Of a stretch of 64,000 nt of DNA, positions 1-8,330 are shown one piece after another (the first letter of the stretch is position 1; each line of letters starts with the position of its first letter). The DNA comes from CAWCPR01 sp963797475 (GTDB lineage: Bacteria > Chloroflexota > Anaerolineae > Anaerolineales > UBA4823), in contig CAWCPR010000001.1 in the NCBI GenBank assembly GCA_963797475.1, forward strand, positions 248,001 through 312,000, read 5' to 3'. The notes under the pieces are model-generated. The model saw only the letters and a list, made by a program, of their open reading frames with translations. It ran no database searches and was not told the DNA's origin. The translations under genes were made by a program, and so were the position numbers.

Positions 1-32
1 CCAGCCGGGCGGCGCGCTTCTTTCCATGGAGA

Positions 33-1394
33 TCAGGGCACCGCGCTGGGTGGACCCAGGAAGATAGTGCGGATCGCCGAGCAGAACGCCTGGATCTCCT
101 TAAGGCGGTTCTTCACGCCGGCCTCGCTTTCCGGTTTGGAACCACCCCCGCGCGATTTTGGCTTGCCTGCGGCGCTGGTTGGATAATAGTGCTGCACCTC
201 AATTGTGATCACGCTGATGCCGCGCGAAGGCCCCCAGCCCCCCAGGGAGATCCCGCCCTGGATGGTTGACGGGCTGCCGTAAAAACAGGTCGGGGTGCTG
301 GTGTCCAGCCAGTTGCCTGGCAGGCGGGCGCCTTTTTTCTGGGCGTGGCGCGCCATCGCCAGCGCCAGCTTGCAGTCGGCCTGGGTGCGGGCGTCCGCGG
401 CCTTATCGCCCTTGGGCGGGTGCGGGTCGGAGAAGATGCCCGGCGCATCTTTGTTGCGCTTCATCAGGGCGGGCATGCTGTGGGCGTGGATGCTGGCGAT
501 GCGGGTGGGCTTGTAGAAACTGATCAGGCTCAACAAGAATACATTTTCCGTTTCAATCTTCCTGCCCAGGGAATCGACCGGGTTTTTAAGATCGAAGGGC
601 GTCCCCTTGGCTGGAAATTGGCGATTCGGGTCGGCGCATACGATCTTGCCGTCATCGTTTTTGTATTTTGGACAGCGGGACTTGTCGGTGTAGCGGCCGG
701 TGTTTGAATCTTCTCCAGGCGCATGCGCCACCTTCCGGGCGACCTGCTCGTTATCCGGGAATAGCACCGGAACGACCAGCGTGTTAAAAAAGGGCGACCT
801 GGCGGCGGTTTCGTGCAGGCTTTTGACCAGTCGCTTAGCGACTTCGATCCCGGAGAGCTCCGAGCCGTGCACGCCGCCAATGACCAGCGCCCGCTCGTCG
901 CTCGTACCTGGGAAAAAGAAGGCGTGAATGGCGTTCCCATCGTGGGTTTTGCCCAGGCTAACGATGCAGATGTGCTTGGGTGTCTGGCCGGAAAGCCAGC
1001 GCTTGAAGTCGGAAATCCAGCAAACCGGCAGATCGCGCCACAGTTTTTTGAGATAATCGTCGACTTCCTGCTCGGTTTCTCCCAACCCCGCTCCCGCCAG
1101 ACCCGTGCGAACCGGTTCGGATATCCCAATCGCCGCTTGCAGGCGACTCCAGGTTCCCGGCCCCATGACGCCATCCGCCGGCAGCAATCCATTGCGCTGC
1201 TGCCAGAGCGCCAGCGCCTGAGCGAAGCTCCACACATCCGCTGTTTGGGAAGTCAGGCCGAGCGCGACTGCGAGCCGGCGCGTGTGCGCCTTCCAGCCCA
1301 GCGTACGACCGTAGACCCGGTTCAGGGTTACCGCCCGTTTCCAGGCGCTGGCCGAAAGCGCCTGGCCCCCGGTTTGTGTGCCGCCGATATACAT
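33..1394 (-). CDS. Peptidoglycan-binding / M14-like zinc peptidase
   Basis: The product has 453 aa. Residues about 10-95 form a helical peptidoglycan-binding-like domain ending in DGVMGPGTWSRLQ. The C-terminal part is an M14 (succinylglutamate desuccinylase/carboxypeptidase-like) fold: the HGSE of GGVHGSELSGIE gives the first zinc ligands, IHAHS gives the second His, and Glu in TIEVQH is the likely catalytic base. The family cleaves peptide amide bonds, here probably in wall stem peptides. No signal peptide is visible although the substrate should be extracellular. It is the last gene seen of the leftward operon; the start ATG follows an AGGAGG site and opens with Met-Tyr-Ile like five neighbours. 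The exact substrate is unknown. Confidence 0.8.
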   Translation of the reverse strand: MYIGGTQTGGQALSASAWKRAVTLNRVYGRTLGWKAHTRRLAVALGLTSQTADVWSFAQALALWQQRNGLLPADGVMGPGTWSRLQAAIGISEPVRTGLAGAGLGETEQEVDDYLKKLWRDLPVCWISDFKRWLSGQTPKHICIVSLGKTHDGNAIHAFFFPGTSDERALVIGGVHGSELSGIEVAKRLVKSLHETAARSPFFNTLVVPVLFPDNEQVARKVAHAPGEDSNTGRYTDKSRCPKYKNDDGKIVCADPNRQFPAKGTPFDLKNPVDSLGRKIETENVFLLSLISFYKPTRIASIHAHSMPALMKRNKDAPGIFSDPHPPKGDKAADARTQADCKLALAMARHAQKKGARLPGNWLDTSTPTCFYGSPSTIQGGISLGGWGPSRGISVITIEVQHYYPTSAAGKPKSRGGGSKPESEAGVKNRLKEIQAFCSAIRTIFLGPPSAVP

Positions 1395-1412
1395 ATGCGC
1401 CTCCTGCCAGAC

Positions 1413-2480
1413 TCAAGTCCGCAGCAGCCGGAAAGCGTCCGCCACGACCCGGCCGCGAGCCGCGCTGCGCCGGGAAACCTGGAGCGTGAATTCGTCGCCG
1501 GCCTCCAGGTTGAAGGTATGGATGTTCATCCAGGTGTGGGTCGAGGGCAGCGCCAGGGTTTTGCGCGCCATTAATGAGCGCGCGCTTTGATCATAACTCG
1601 CCGAAAGGGTCCGCTGGGATGGATCCCGGTTGGTGGTTGTGACGCTGATCGATACGGTTTTGTTGTTATCGGCGGCTACCGGCCACCAGGCTGCTAAAGA
1701 CCAGCTCCCTTTCTCCGGGATGGTCGCCGAATACTGGACGGAATCGTCGGCCGGGGCTTTTGGATCCGGTTTGGCGTAGAAATATTTCGCCGCGTAGCTC
1801 TGCCTGTGGCTGGGTCCCCAGGCCATCGCCAGGCGGCTTGCTTCACGCCAATTACCGGTCAAGGGCCAGACGTCCAGGGAGTTGTAATCCAAAACGATGC
1901 GCAGCGGTTTCTGGCTGGCCGTGCTGCCGTCCCATTGCAGCAGCGCCATGGAATAATCCCAATCCCAGTAGCCGCCCGGGTCGCCGTGGTCCGTGCCGCG
2001 CACCTCGTCATGCCCGATGATGTGGGCGCGGTCCTTGGGGATGGCATTGCGCTGGCAGATATCGCGCACCAACCCGGCCGAAGCCAGGTAGAGAGCCTCT
2101 GAGAAGCAGCCCGGGCTGTTGTAACAGCCGCCTTCATGCTCGATGCCAATCGAATCCGGGTTGGCCGTCCCGGCATGCTGGGCGAAATGATTTTCAGCGA
2201 CCATCTGGGTGATCTGGCCCGTTTTATCGATCACATAGTGGGGCGGGAAGCAGTTCTGCCCGCCTTGCCAATGCTGGATGCTTGTCGCCGCGCTTCCAAT
2301 CAAGGTATGGATCACCACCCGGGTGATATTTGCCTGGGGGCGCACGTCCGGAACGCCGCCCGTACGCGTAACTCCGCACAGGGCGGCTGCGACCACCTGG
2401 TTTACCAGCGCGCTGTCCGCCGCGTTGATGGTCGTCGCAGCGGCGGCCTGTCCTAATCTTTCTGCTTCGTGGATATACAT
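1413..2480 (-). CDS. N-acetylmuramoyl-L-alanine amidase with golvesin-like C-terminal domain
   Basis: The product has 355 aa. Residues about 45-175 are an Amidase_2 (T7-lysozyme/PGRP-like) domain: His in VVIHTLIG, HYVIDKTG, the Glu-containing SIGIEHEGG, and the HIIGHDEV motif carrying the second zinc His. It should hydrolyse the MurNAc to L-Ala bond. The last ~110 residues (YSATIPEKGSWSLAAWWP to VADAFRLL) match the golvesin/Xly carbohydrate-binding-like beta domain, suggesting wall or glycan binding. There is no signal peptide. The gene starts Met-Tyr-Ile and lies between the M14 and OmpA-like genes in the leftward operon with short spacers. Confidence 0.88.
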   Translation of the reverse strand: MYIHEAERLGQAAAATTINAADSALVNQVVAAALCGVTRTGGVPDVRPQANITRVVIHTLIGSAATSIQHWQGGQNCFPPHYVIDKTGQITQMVAENHFAQHAGTANPDSIGIEHEGGCYNSPGCFSEALYLASAGLVRDICQRNAIPKDRAHIIGHDEVRGTDHGDPGGYWDWDYSMALLQWDGSTASQKPLRIVLDYNSLDVWPLTGNWREASRLAMAWGPSHRQSYAAKYFYAKPDPKAPADDSVQYSATIPEKGSWSLAAWWPVAADNNKTVSISVTTTNRDPSQRTLSASYDQSARSLMARKTLALPSTHTWMNIHTFNLEAGDEFTLQVSRRSAARGRVVADAFRLLRT

Positions 2481-2490
2481 GATTTGTTAT

Positions 2491-3105
2491 CTAAATAGTC
2501 TTGGTGCTGTTCAAGAAAAACTCAATCACCACGGCGCGGTTATGCGCCCTGGATGGAACCGTCGAATTGCTGGTTAAATAAGTGTTTGCCGGGGCGGCCG
2601 TGACCGACATCACCCGCGAGCGCGCCTTGGACCCTAAAAGCCTGTAAATGTTCCTGGCTCTGCCGCGACGCAAAAGAAAGTTATTCTTCTCTGCGCCGAC
2701 ACAATCGCTGTACCCGACGATGCGTAGAAACAGCGTTTTGTCTGTTTCAAAGCGGTTCAGCATATCTTTGAAAAGCTGCTCGCTGCGGGCGGCCTGCTTG
2801 ACGTGCCTCCAATCGACCCCAAAGTCGCGGATGATCAGGTATCCGCATGTGGTGATTGAATGCGGCGGCGCCACCGGCTGCACCAAAACGACGTCTGGAG
2901 TGAGATGGCCTGCCGCAGTGCGCGAGACGGAAATTTCGGATGGCTCGTAGTCAAAACAAACGTTGCTTTGAAGCTTGTTTAGCTCCGGGCACCACGGCTT
3001 GGGAACCAGCGGGTTGGTGGGCATAGGCTCTGGCGTTTTGTCGGGGATGACGGGCTGCGGCAGCGGGCCTTTAGGCTGCCCCAGACCGTGCGAGTAGATA
3101 TACAT
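2491..3105 (-). CDS. OmpA-like peptidoglycan-associating protein
   Basis: The product has 204 aa. The N-terminal 45 residues are Pro-rich. The C-terminal ~110 residues resemble an OmpA/MotB domain, with RIVGYSDCVGAEKNN followed by LLRRGRARNIYRLL and the terminal RAHNRAVVIEF, matching the TDxxG, NxxLSxxRA and NRRV pattern of the family. OmpA-like domains bind diaminopimelate-containing peptidoglycan non-covalently. There is no signal peptide or lipobox, which is unusual for this family. It starts Met-Tyr-Ile and ends 11 bases before the next operon gene. It could act as a wall-docking module for the hydrolases encoded around it; that role is inferred. Confidence 0.72.
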   Translation of the reverse strand: MYIYSHGLGQPKGPLPQPVIPDKTPEPMPTNPLVPKPWCPELNKLQSNVCFDYEPSEISVSRTAAGHLTPDVVLVQPVAPPHSITTCGYLIIRDFGVDWRHVKQAARSEQLFKDMLNRFETDKTLFLRIVGYSDCVGAEKNNFLLRRGRARNIYRLLGSKARSRVMSVTAAPANTYLTSNSTVPSRAHNRAVVIEFFLNSTKTI

Positions 3106-3120
3106 GGATATTCTCCTTTA

Positions 3121-3801
3121 TTAAGGCCGCGACCAGGCACAGTGAATGTGGGTGGCGTGACCGGCGTCGCCGGGGCCCTGGACTTCGGTCGCGCCGGCGT
3201 TGCGGCATTCTTGCTTGAAATTGGCCACGTCAGGATGCGCGGCGCCCACATGCTGCCCGTTCAACACGTTCACGTCGAAAGCGACCCCGTCGTAATGACG
3301 AGAATGTTTGGAATGCGAACCGCCGGCAATCTCAGAGATCGAAAAGTTATAGGTTTGGGCCAGCTTGTTGATCGCCGCCAGCATGCGGCTGTCGAGCTTC
3401 ACCGTCCCACCTGGCGCATTCTGGTAACTGCTGCGCGCAGCGTCTGCGCCGTTGGCGGTATCCTGAATGTTTTGGCGAACATTGGCGTTATCGCTCACCC
3501 CGGAGACGTGGACGGTCGCCAGGGTGATGTTGGCATTGTTAAGGACACTGTTCGCCAGGCCGGCGCGTATTTTCTCTTTGAGCGCTCGCCATGCTTTTTT
3601 ACCCTTTTCGATCAAATCCCAAAAGCCAACCGGGTTGCCCAGCCCGTCGAACCCCGCGACCCAACGGTACAGGCGGTTGTCCTGGCCCAGGCGGACCTCG
3701 CCCGGATACCTGCCGGGGCCTGGCAAGCCAGGGCTTAATCCCTGAAATGGCAACCCTGCCTCGCCGGAATGATCAAGGCCGTCCTTCTTCCAAACATACA
3801 T
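3121..3801 (-). CDS. M15-like peptidase with GLGNP-GFW cassette
   Basis: The product has 226 aa. The start chosen is the ATG at 3801 (Met-Tyr-Val-Trp) behind a GAGGTG site; the longer frame would translate an intergenic repeat. Residues about 25-60 carry the motif YPGEVRLGQDNRLYRWVAGF followed by DGLGNPVGFW, almost the same as in the EDEEL-repeat protein. The C-terminal half has GGSHSKHSRHYDGVAFDVN and HATHIHCAW, matching the His/Asp zinc sites of M15-type DD/LD-carboxypeptidase or endolysin folds. It should cleave stem peptides. The shared cassette suggests co-assembly or targeting with the repeat protein. Confidence 0.78.
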   Translation of the reverse strand: MYVWKKDGLDHSGEAGLPFQGLSPGLPGPGRYPGEVRLGQDNRLYRWVAGFDGLGNPVGFWDLIEKGKKAWRALKEKIRAGLANSVLNNANITLATVHVSGVSDNANVRQNIQDTANGADAARSSYQNAPGGTVKLDSRMLAAINKLAQTYNFSISEIAGGSHSKHSRHYDGVAFDVNVLNGQHVGAAHPDVANFKQECRNAGATEVQGPGDAGHATHIHCAWSRP

Positions 3802-3812
3802 ACTGCACCTCA

Positions 3813-3916
3813 TATTTTGATGAATCTCTGGAGATTGCGGCGTAGCCGCAACTCTCCAGCGTAATGCTTGCTGCGCCGACCAATGGCTTTCAGCCAAGGG
3901 CAAAGCGCCCAACACT
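3813..3916 (-). repeat. Dispersed intergenic hairpin repeat, copy A
   Basis: This element fills the spacer between the serine-hydrolase stop and the M15 start. It begins ATTTTGATGAATCTCTGG and ends GCGCCCAACACT. Inside is a stable hairpin: GGAGATTGCGGC (3830-3841), loop GTA, GCCGCAACTCTCC (3845-3857) with one bulged base. Similar sequence occurs at 5136-5215, 24124-24196, 27021-27070 and 27214-27268, in each case just downstream of a minus-strand stop codon. Confidence 0.8.
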
Positions 3917-3933
3917 GATCGTGCGGTCTGCAA

Positions 3934-5124
3934 TTATGGATTGTTTTTAATCAGCTCATCCAAATGCGGAATCAGATTCCAGAGCATTTCATGCCCGGTG
4001 CTGCCCCCGGATTCTGTCAGGATCACCGCCACGTATTTTTTGCCAATGCTGACCCGGTCAATTAATGCGCCTTCATGGATATAAGATGCATACAGGCCGA
4101 TTTTGGAAAAGATGCGATCATTGGTCTTAAAACGCCCGCTTTGCTGCAAACCCTCTTCAAAAAAACTGCGGCAGAAGTCGCGCTGCTTGACCAGGTGCTG
4201 CAGGATGGCTTGAGAAGATGAATCGTCAATCAATCGACCCTGCGCCAGCAGGGTAAAAAAGTTTGCTACGGAGATGGCATTCACGGCGTGGCACTCGCTT
4301 CCGATGGGGTCGCGGTGCCAAAGCGTCTTACACCCGTCGTACAACCCACCCAGCCAGACGCCGCCTCGCCAGCAGTCGTAAAGCTCAGCCTGCCACAAAG
4401 CGGAGGCGATAAAGCGAAACCCCAGGGCCTGCATGATCTTATTGGCGGAATGATTCTCGCAGATCGAATCCAGCGCGCTGAGCATATCATCGTTCAACTC
4501 AAAGGACGGGACGGGGGGCGCGCCGGCCTGGCTAACCTTAAATATCGCTTGCAGCTTGCGCAATTGGTCCTTCGTAAAAGAAGCAGGGTTGCTATTCGCC
4601 TTATTGTTGAGGTCGAATTTCAATTGGTAAGCGGCATACAGCGCTCCGAGTTTGGCCAGGCTAGAAGCGTAAGTGATATGGGCTGAGTCGTATTCGGCAA
4701 TTTTTGGGAATAAGAGCTTCGTCTCCGATGACAAATCCACCAGGGCTACCCGGATCTTGCCGCTCTTTTTCACAAAATACTTGAATGGGTCTTGATCGAA
4801 GGGGGCCTGACCCGCAAACAGCTTGATCATCAACGCTTTGAGCTTGAGGTCGAGGTTAGAATCCAGGTTGAGGGCATGAGTGGTCGCATTGGTGGTGCTG
4901 GGATTCAAGCTCCCAGGACCCAGCTTGACCACTCCATTAGCGACCCAACGGATTTTCAAGGGGAAGACCTTAACTGGGCGGCGCTGCTTTTCAACGATCC
5001 AATGTTGGAAAAGGCTCAGCCATTTTGGCGTTGGAATGCACTTAAGAGCGGCAGAAGTTGATTGGCCCAGGCGGGTGTAGACCGGACCTTCTTCCAGAAA
5101 TGGTTCCCGTTTCCCGATGTACAT
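3934..5124 (-). CDS. Beta-lactamase-like serine hydrolase
   Basis: The product has 396 aa when started at the ATG at 5124 (Met-Tyr-Ile-Gly), which has a GGAG site; the upstream extension is repeat-derived. The region TYASSLAKLGALYAAYQL resembles the class A beta-lactamase/PBP SxxK helix, with Ser155 and Lys158 as nucleophile and base. KKYVAVILTESGG resembles the family's beta-3/beta-4 region, but a canonical KTG triad was not seen. These enzymes act on beta-lactams or peptidoglycan. The leaderless N-terminus and the hydrolase neighbours favour a wall-targeting role over antibiotic resistance. Substrate is not established. Confidence 0.68.
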   Translation of the reverse strand: MYIGKREPFLEEGPVYTRLGQSTSAALKCIPTPKWLSLFQHWIVEKQRRPVKVFPLKIRWVANGVVKLGPGSLNPSTTNATTHALNLDSNLDLKLKALMIKLFAGQAPFDQDPFKYFVKKSGKIRVALVDLSSETKLLFPKIAEYDSAHITYASSLAKLGALYAAYQLKFDLNNKANSNPASFTKDQLRKLQAIFKVSQAGAPPVPSFELNDDMLSALDSICENHSANKIMQALGFRFIASALWQAELYDCWRGGVWLGGLYDGCKTLWHRDPIGSECHAVNAISVANFFTLLAQGRLIDDSSSQAILQHLVKQRDFCRSFFEEGLQQSGRFKTNDRIFSKIGLYASYIHEGALIDRVSIGKKYVAVILTESGGSTGHEMLWNLIPHLDELIKNNP

Positions 5125-5135
5125 GCCCCACTCCC

Positions 5136-5215
5136 ATTTTGATGTATCTCTGGAGATTGCGGCGTAGCCGCAACTCTCCATCATAGTACATGGTACGCCA
5201 TAGGCGCCCAACACT
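5136..5215 (-). repeat. Dispersed intergenic hairpin repeat, copy B
   Basis: Shorter relative of copy A. It runs from ATTTTGATGTATCTCTGG to GCGCCCAACACT with the same GGAGATTGCGGC / GTA / GCCGCAACTCTCC hairpin at 5152-5179. It lies just beyond the 3' end of the amidase gene at 5226 and upstream of the serine-hydrolase start at 5124. Confidence 0.8.
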
Positions 5216-5225
5216 CTCTTCCCAC

Positions 5226-6336
5226 TCAAGAACACAAATTCTTCAATACGGGTAGGTGGCAGCTACCCGTTCGAAATTTTCCGGTCTTCTTGTCGTATTT
5301 GTCCACCTGGTGGCAGATGGTCCCGCCGAACCAGCCCGCCAGGGCCGTCTCAAGGCGCGGCCAATCGAAGACCCCGCCTGGGTCGCTGCGCATTTTCGTG
5401 AAGCTCGCCTTTCCGCGCCTGACGACCTTACGCCAGCAGCTCAGGTGCTCATGCCCGGTGATGTGCTGGATGGTCGGGATGCAGGAGACCAGGAAGCGCA
5501 CCAGGCGGACCAGCGCGGTGTATTGCGCTTCGCTGTACGGGACCCAATATTCGTTCTTGGTGAGCCACTCACCCTTGCTGTAGCGGTAATAGGTCTCCAG
5601 AGCCTTGACCGGCTTGACATCCTGCCATTCTTTGCATTTCCACATGCCGCCTTCTTTCGCCTCGTGTGCGCACATGCTCACTTTTGCACCCCTGTTCAGC
5701 TTCTGACCCACATTGACCAATTCGATCCCGATGCTGAAGCGGTTATAGGGATCGCCGGCGTGGCAGGCAGCTTGATCCAGCGCGACCATCTGGACCACTT
5801 CGCCGCCGCGACCAATGACATAATGAGCGGACGTGCCCCCGCACTTATCCCCGTCAGGGCTGCCGCTCAGGAACCCGTTGATCGCAGAGCTCATTTGATT
5901 TCCGGAGGTGGCATGGATCACGATGGTGGTGATCGGGTGATCCATGCGGCTGAGATGATTGGGACTCTCGATCCAATCGACCCAGGCCGGGCGCGGCGGC
6001 GGCCCGCTGGGCGGCGTCCCAGCCGGAAGCGGCAGGCTCATCTCGGCATACAGGGCCCGCATCGAATCCAACCCAAGGATCCCATCGACTTTCAAATCGC
6101 CGGCCCCAGGCTGAGATTTCTTGTGATCCTGCCAGTGGGCGACGGCCTGGACGAAATCCGACTCCGTTGGGCTGGCGCTGCCGGTCAAGTACCTGGCGAT
6201 GCGCTCCTCGTCCGCCTCCCAACCCAGCCACACCCGGTGGCAGCGGTTGAGGCGGGCCGCCTTTTGGAGCAGCGCCGCGCCGATCACCAGGCTGGGCAAA
6301 GTCGATCCCAGGCCGGGACTCTGTACGAAAATACAT
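5226..6336 (-). CDS. N-acetylmuramoyl-L-alanine amidase, frameshifted at its start
   Basis: An Amidase_2 domain spans the second half: IVIHATSGNQ, SAHYVIGRGGEV, FSIGIELVN and HITGHEHL carry the zinc and catalytic residues. The first ~90 residues resemble the peptidoglycan-binding domain of the M14 protein, including LKVDGILGLDSMRALYAE. The upstream gene's stop (TAG) is followed directly by ATG TAT TTT at 6336, the Met-Tyr start seen in neighbouring genes, but that ATG is out of frame with the domain. Removing one T from the TTTT run gives Met-Tyr-Phe-Val in frame, so a one-base indel is likely. Otherwise translation would have to begin at an internal TTG or GTG. Confidence 0.75.
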
Positions 6337-7119
6337 CTATGCGCCCACCCCGGCGCCGCGCCTGGCGTCTTCCAGGAGGCCTTGCGCCCACTTGCGATTC
6401 TTGTCGCTGATCTCGTTGGATTGTAAGTACGTCTCGAAGTACAGGATTGCGGTGGCGTAGCGGCGCAGCTTGATATTCGCCTGGCCGATGTTGAACAGGC
6501 AGGCACGGTAAACTTGCTGCGGCAGGCCGGGCATTTGGCGCACACGCTCGTACATCACGATCGCCTTGCGGAAATCTTTCCGACGGAAATAAGCCTCTGC
6601 GATCTCGAACTTCTGACGGGCTTTTTCAATCTGGGCATCGGGTTGTTTCACTGCTTCCGCCGCCCCGTTTACTTGCCCGAGATCGGGACGCCTGTTGCCG
6701 GGACGCCCAATATCAGAGGACCCGATATTGGATAGCCTGTTAACGGGTCGCCCGTTGCCGGAATGACCATTTCCGGGATGAATGTCCATGGGATGGCCGT
6801 TGTTGGCCGACATCATAGTATCCTCCCCCAAATCTTCGATTTGAGCGCCGGGAACGTTGGCGGCAGCCAGGTGGCGGCGGTCGCCTGGCTCATAGGCAGG
6901 AGCCCGGTCGCCGGGAGCCTGGCTGCCGGGAGCCTGGATGCCGGGAGCCTGGATGCCAGGGGGCCGGATGCCAGGAGCCCGAGGACCTGGAACCACTTCG
7001 ACGCCCCACACACGCACCACCTTGATCGAGGCCGGCGGCCCGCCGGTCTGAAGGAGATAGCCCTGCAGGTTTTCTGCCTCGAGGGACGGCTTGCCAGTTG
7101 AATTCCGCCTGGGTTTCAT
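6337..7119 (-). CDS. Pro/Gly-repeat protein with C-terminal TPR domain
   Basis: The product has about 260 aa. ATG at 7119 is preferred because GGAG lies 8 bases upstream; a GTG at 7140 overlapping the previous stop is the alternative. After a short conserved-looking N-terminus (LLQTGGPPASIKVVRVWG), residues about 45-75 are a Pro/Gly low-complexity stretch built from PGIQAPG-like units, followed by an Asn/Gly/Arg-rich linker. The last ~100 residues form TPR-like helices (KFEIAEAYFRRKDFRKAIVM, FNIGQANIKLRRYATAIL). This suggests an elongated scaffold or adaptor. The stop is immediately followed by the next gene's ATG. No function is known. Confidence 0.7.
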   Translation of the reverse strand: MKPRRNSTGKPSLEAENLQGYLLQTGGPPASIKVVRVWGVEVVPGPRAPGIRPPGIQAPGIQAPGSQAPGDRAPAYEPGDRRHLAAANVPGAQIEDLGEDTMMSANNGHPMDIHPGNGHSGNGRPVNRLSNIGSSDIGRPGNRRPDLGQVNGAAEAVKQPDAQIEKARQKFEIAEAYFRRKDFRKAIVMYERVRQMPGLPQQVYRACLFNIGQANIKLRRYATAILYFETYLQSNEISDKNRKWAQGLLEDARRGAGVGA

Positions 7120-7136
7120 TTGAAGATCTCCAGGGC

Positions 7137-7619
7137 TCACAACGGGTGAGGAGCCCCGCCGTACTCGTTGTTGTACCAGTAGCGTCCCGTGACGCGCCCG
7201 CCGACTAAAGTCAGCGCACCTTGAGAGCCGGCTAGCACGTTCACATTGCGCAGGACCAGCTCCACCAGGCAGGACTCTTCCAGGCGCAGGTGGACAGGCA
7301 TGCCGGACTGGCCCCAGGGGTTCAGGATATGGTCCAGGGAAAGATATGGGTCACGCGGCTGGCCGTTGCAGCGCACCTGCCAGACGTAGCCCGGCGTAAA
7401 CACCTGGGCGTTATCGGCCGCATACTGCTCGGTGAACTGGGCGAAGCTCAGCAGCACCCCGCAGTAGTTGCGGGCAAGCTGGTAACGCGCCAGCACCAGC
7501 GTCTCACCCGGGCGCGGCGCCTCCCGGATGGACGACTCGTCGAAGTATCCGGCGTCCCACGGGATTCCGCAGATCGAGCAAAATTGCAAATGACTCTCAT
7601 GCCGGGTTCCTACGTTCAT
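7137..7619 (-). CDS. Beta-rich protein, putative virion-like minor subunit
   Basis: The product has 160 aa from ATG 7619 (GAGG 9 bases upstream); a GTG at 7634 overlapping the preceding stop would add five residues. There is a CSIC pair near the N-terminus. The rest alternates short hydrophobic beta segments and loops (GYVWQVRCNG, VHLRLEESCLVELVLRN, GALTLVGGRVTGRYWYNNE). No signal peptide or membrane helix is seen. I do not recognise a named family. The size, beta pattern and position next to two similar beta-rich genes suggest a small structural subunit such as a penton-like or decoration protein; this is inference. Confidence 0.6.
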   Translation of the reverse strand: MNVGTRHESHLQFCSICGIPWDAGYFDESSIREAPRPGETLVLARYQLARNYCGVLLSFAQFTEQYAADNAQVFTPGYVWQVRCNGQPRDPYLSLDHILNPWGQSGMPVHLRLEESCLVELVLRNVNVLAGSQGALTLVGGRVTGRYWYNNEYGGAPHPL

Positions 7620-7630
7620 CGGATTCAGCC

Positions 7631-8311
7631 TCACTGCCCGCTGGCGTTGTAACCCAGGATTTTATAGCCGTGCAGCACGAAATAAAGCTCCGAAGTCACC
7701 CGTTGGTGAGTGACCTGGTCATCATAACCGTAGATGGTCCCCTCGGAGACTTCCTCGATCTCGATGCGGATGGTGGAACGCGGCTGGAAAAGGACCGGCT
7801 TGGCCAACGGCCGGAAGGGCCGCTCGCCGTTGGGCTCACCCAGGCCGGCGATGTTGTGGATCGGAAGGTTCTGCAGCTCGCGCCCGGTGGCGCTGTCGAC
7901 GACGCTGTATTTGAAATCGATCCCGCACAGGTGGCGGGCCAGGCACACCACCAGGGAGCGCGGGTCGTCGATCACGGCCTGGATCAAGTCTGAGACCACG
8001 AAGCGAGCTGTGCGGTTCAGGTTGGGCGGGACGGAGAAGACCGGCTCCCCGGGGGCTGCTTCTATTACTGGCAGCGCAGGCAGCTTTGTTGGGATGAAGC
8101 TGTAGCCGATCGCGACCGCCACGAAGGCGCCATCCACGCTGATATTGATCACCTGTTGAACGCGGTTGCCGGCCCGGCCTTCCAGCTTGAAAGTAGCGAC
8201 GTAATCGTAGGGAATTTCCCGTGTGCTCATCACCGCGCCAGGTGGAGGAGCGGCCTCCGCAGCAGGCTGCGAGCCGCCCCCGTTCTGGCCGAATGAATAT
8301 CCATTGCGCAT
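7631..8311 (-). CDS. Beta-rich protein, putative jelly-roll capsid-like subunit
   Basis: The product has 226 aa. It starts at ATG 8311 with a strong AGGAGG site. After a Gly/Ala/Pro linker the protein alternates beta segments: YDYVATFKLEGRAG, VQQVINISVDGAFVAVAIGY, then FQPRSTIRIEIEEVSEG and ELYFVLHGYKILGYN at the C-terminus. The final pattern (arginine-flanked strand, then a hydrophobic strand ending in GYK) parallels the C-terminus of the 203-aa protein at 9853-10464, which ends IWVVLDGYLTRDV. No enzyme motif, signal peptide or membrane helix is seen. I infer a single jelly-roll-type structural protein, but a fold prediction is needed. Confidence 0.6.
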   Translation of the reverse strand: MRNGYSFGQNGGGSQPAAEAAPPPGAVMSTREIPYDYVATFKLEGRAGNRVQQVINISVDGAFVAVAIGYSFIPTKLPALPVIEAAPGEPVFSVPPNLNRTARFVVSDLIQAVIDDPRSLVVCLARHLCGIDFKYSVVDSATGRELQNLPIHNIAGLGEPNGERPFRPLAKPVLFQPRSTIRIEIEEVSEGTIYGYDDQVTHQRVTSELYFVLHGYKILGYNASGQ

Positions 8312-8330
8312 AATTCAGCCTCCTAGTCTT

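Noticed and set aside
3802..3933. N-terminal extension of the M15-like protein up to 3933
   Set aside because: It is translated intergenic repeat; the ATG at 3801 has a ribosome site and the Met-Tyr start shared by neighbours.
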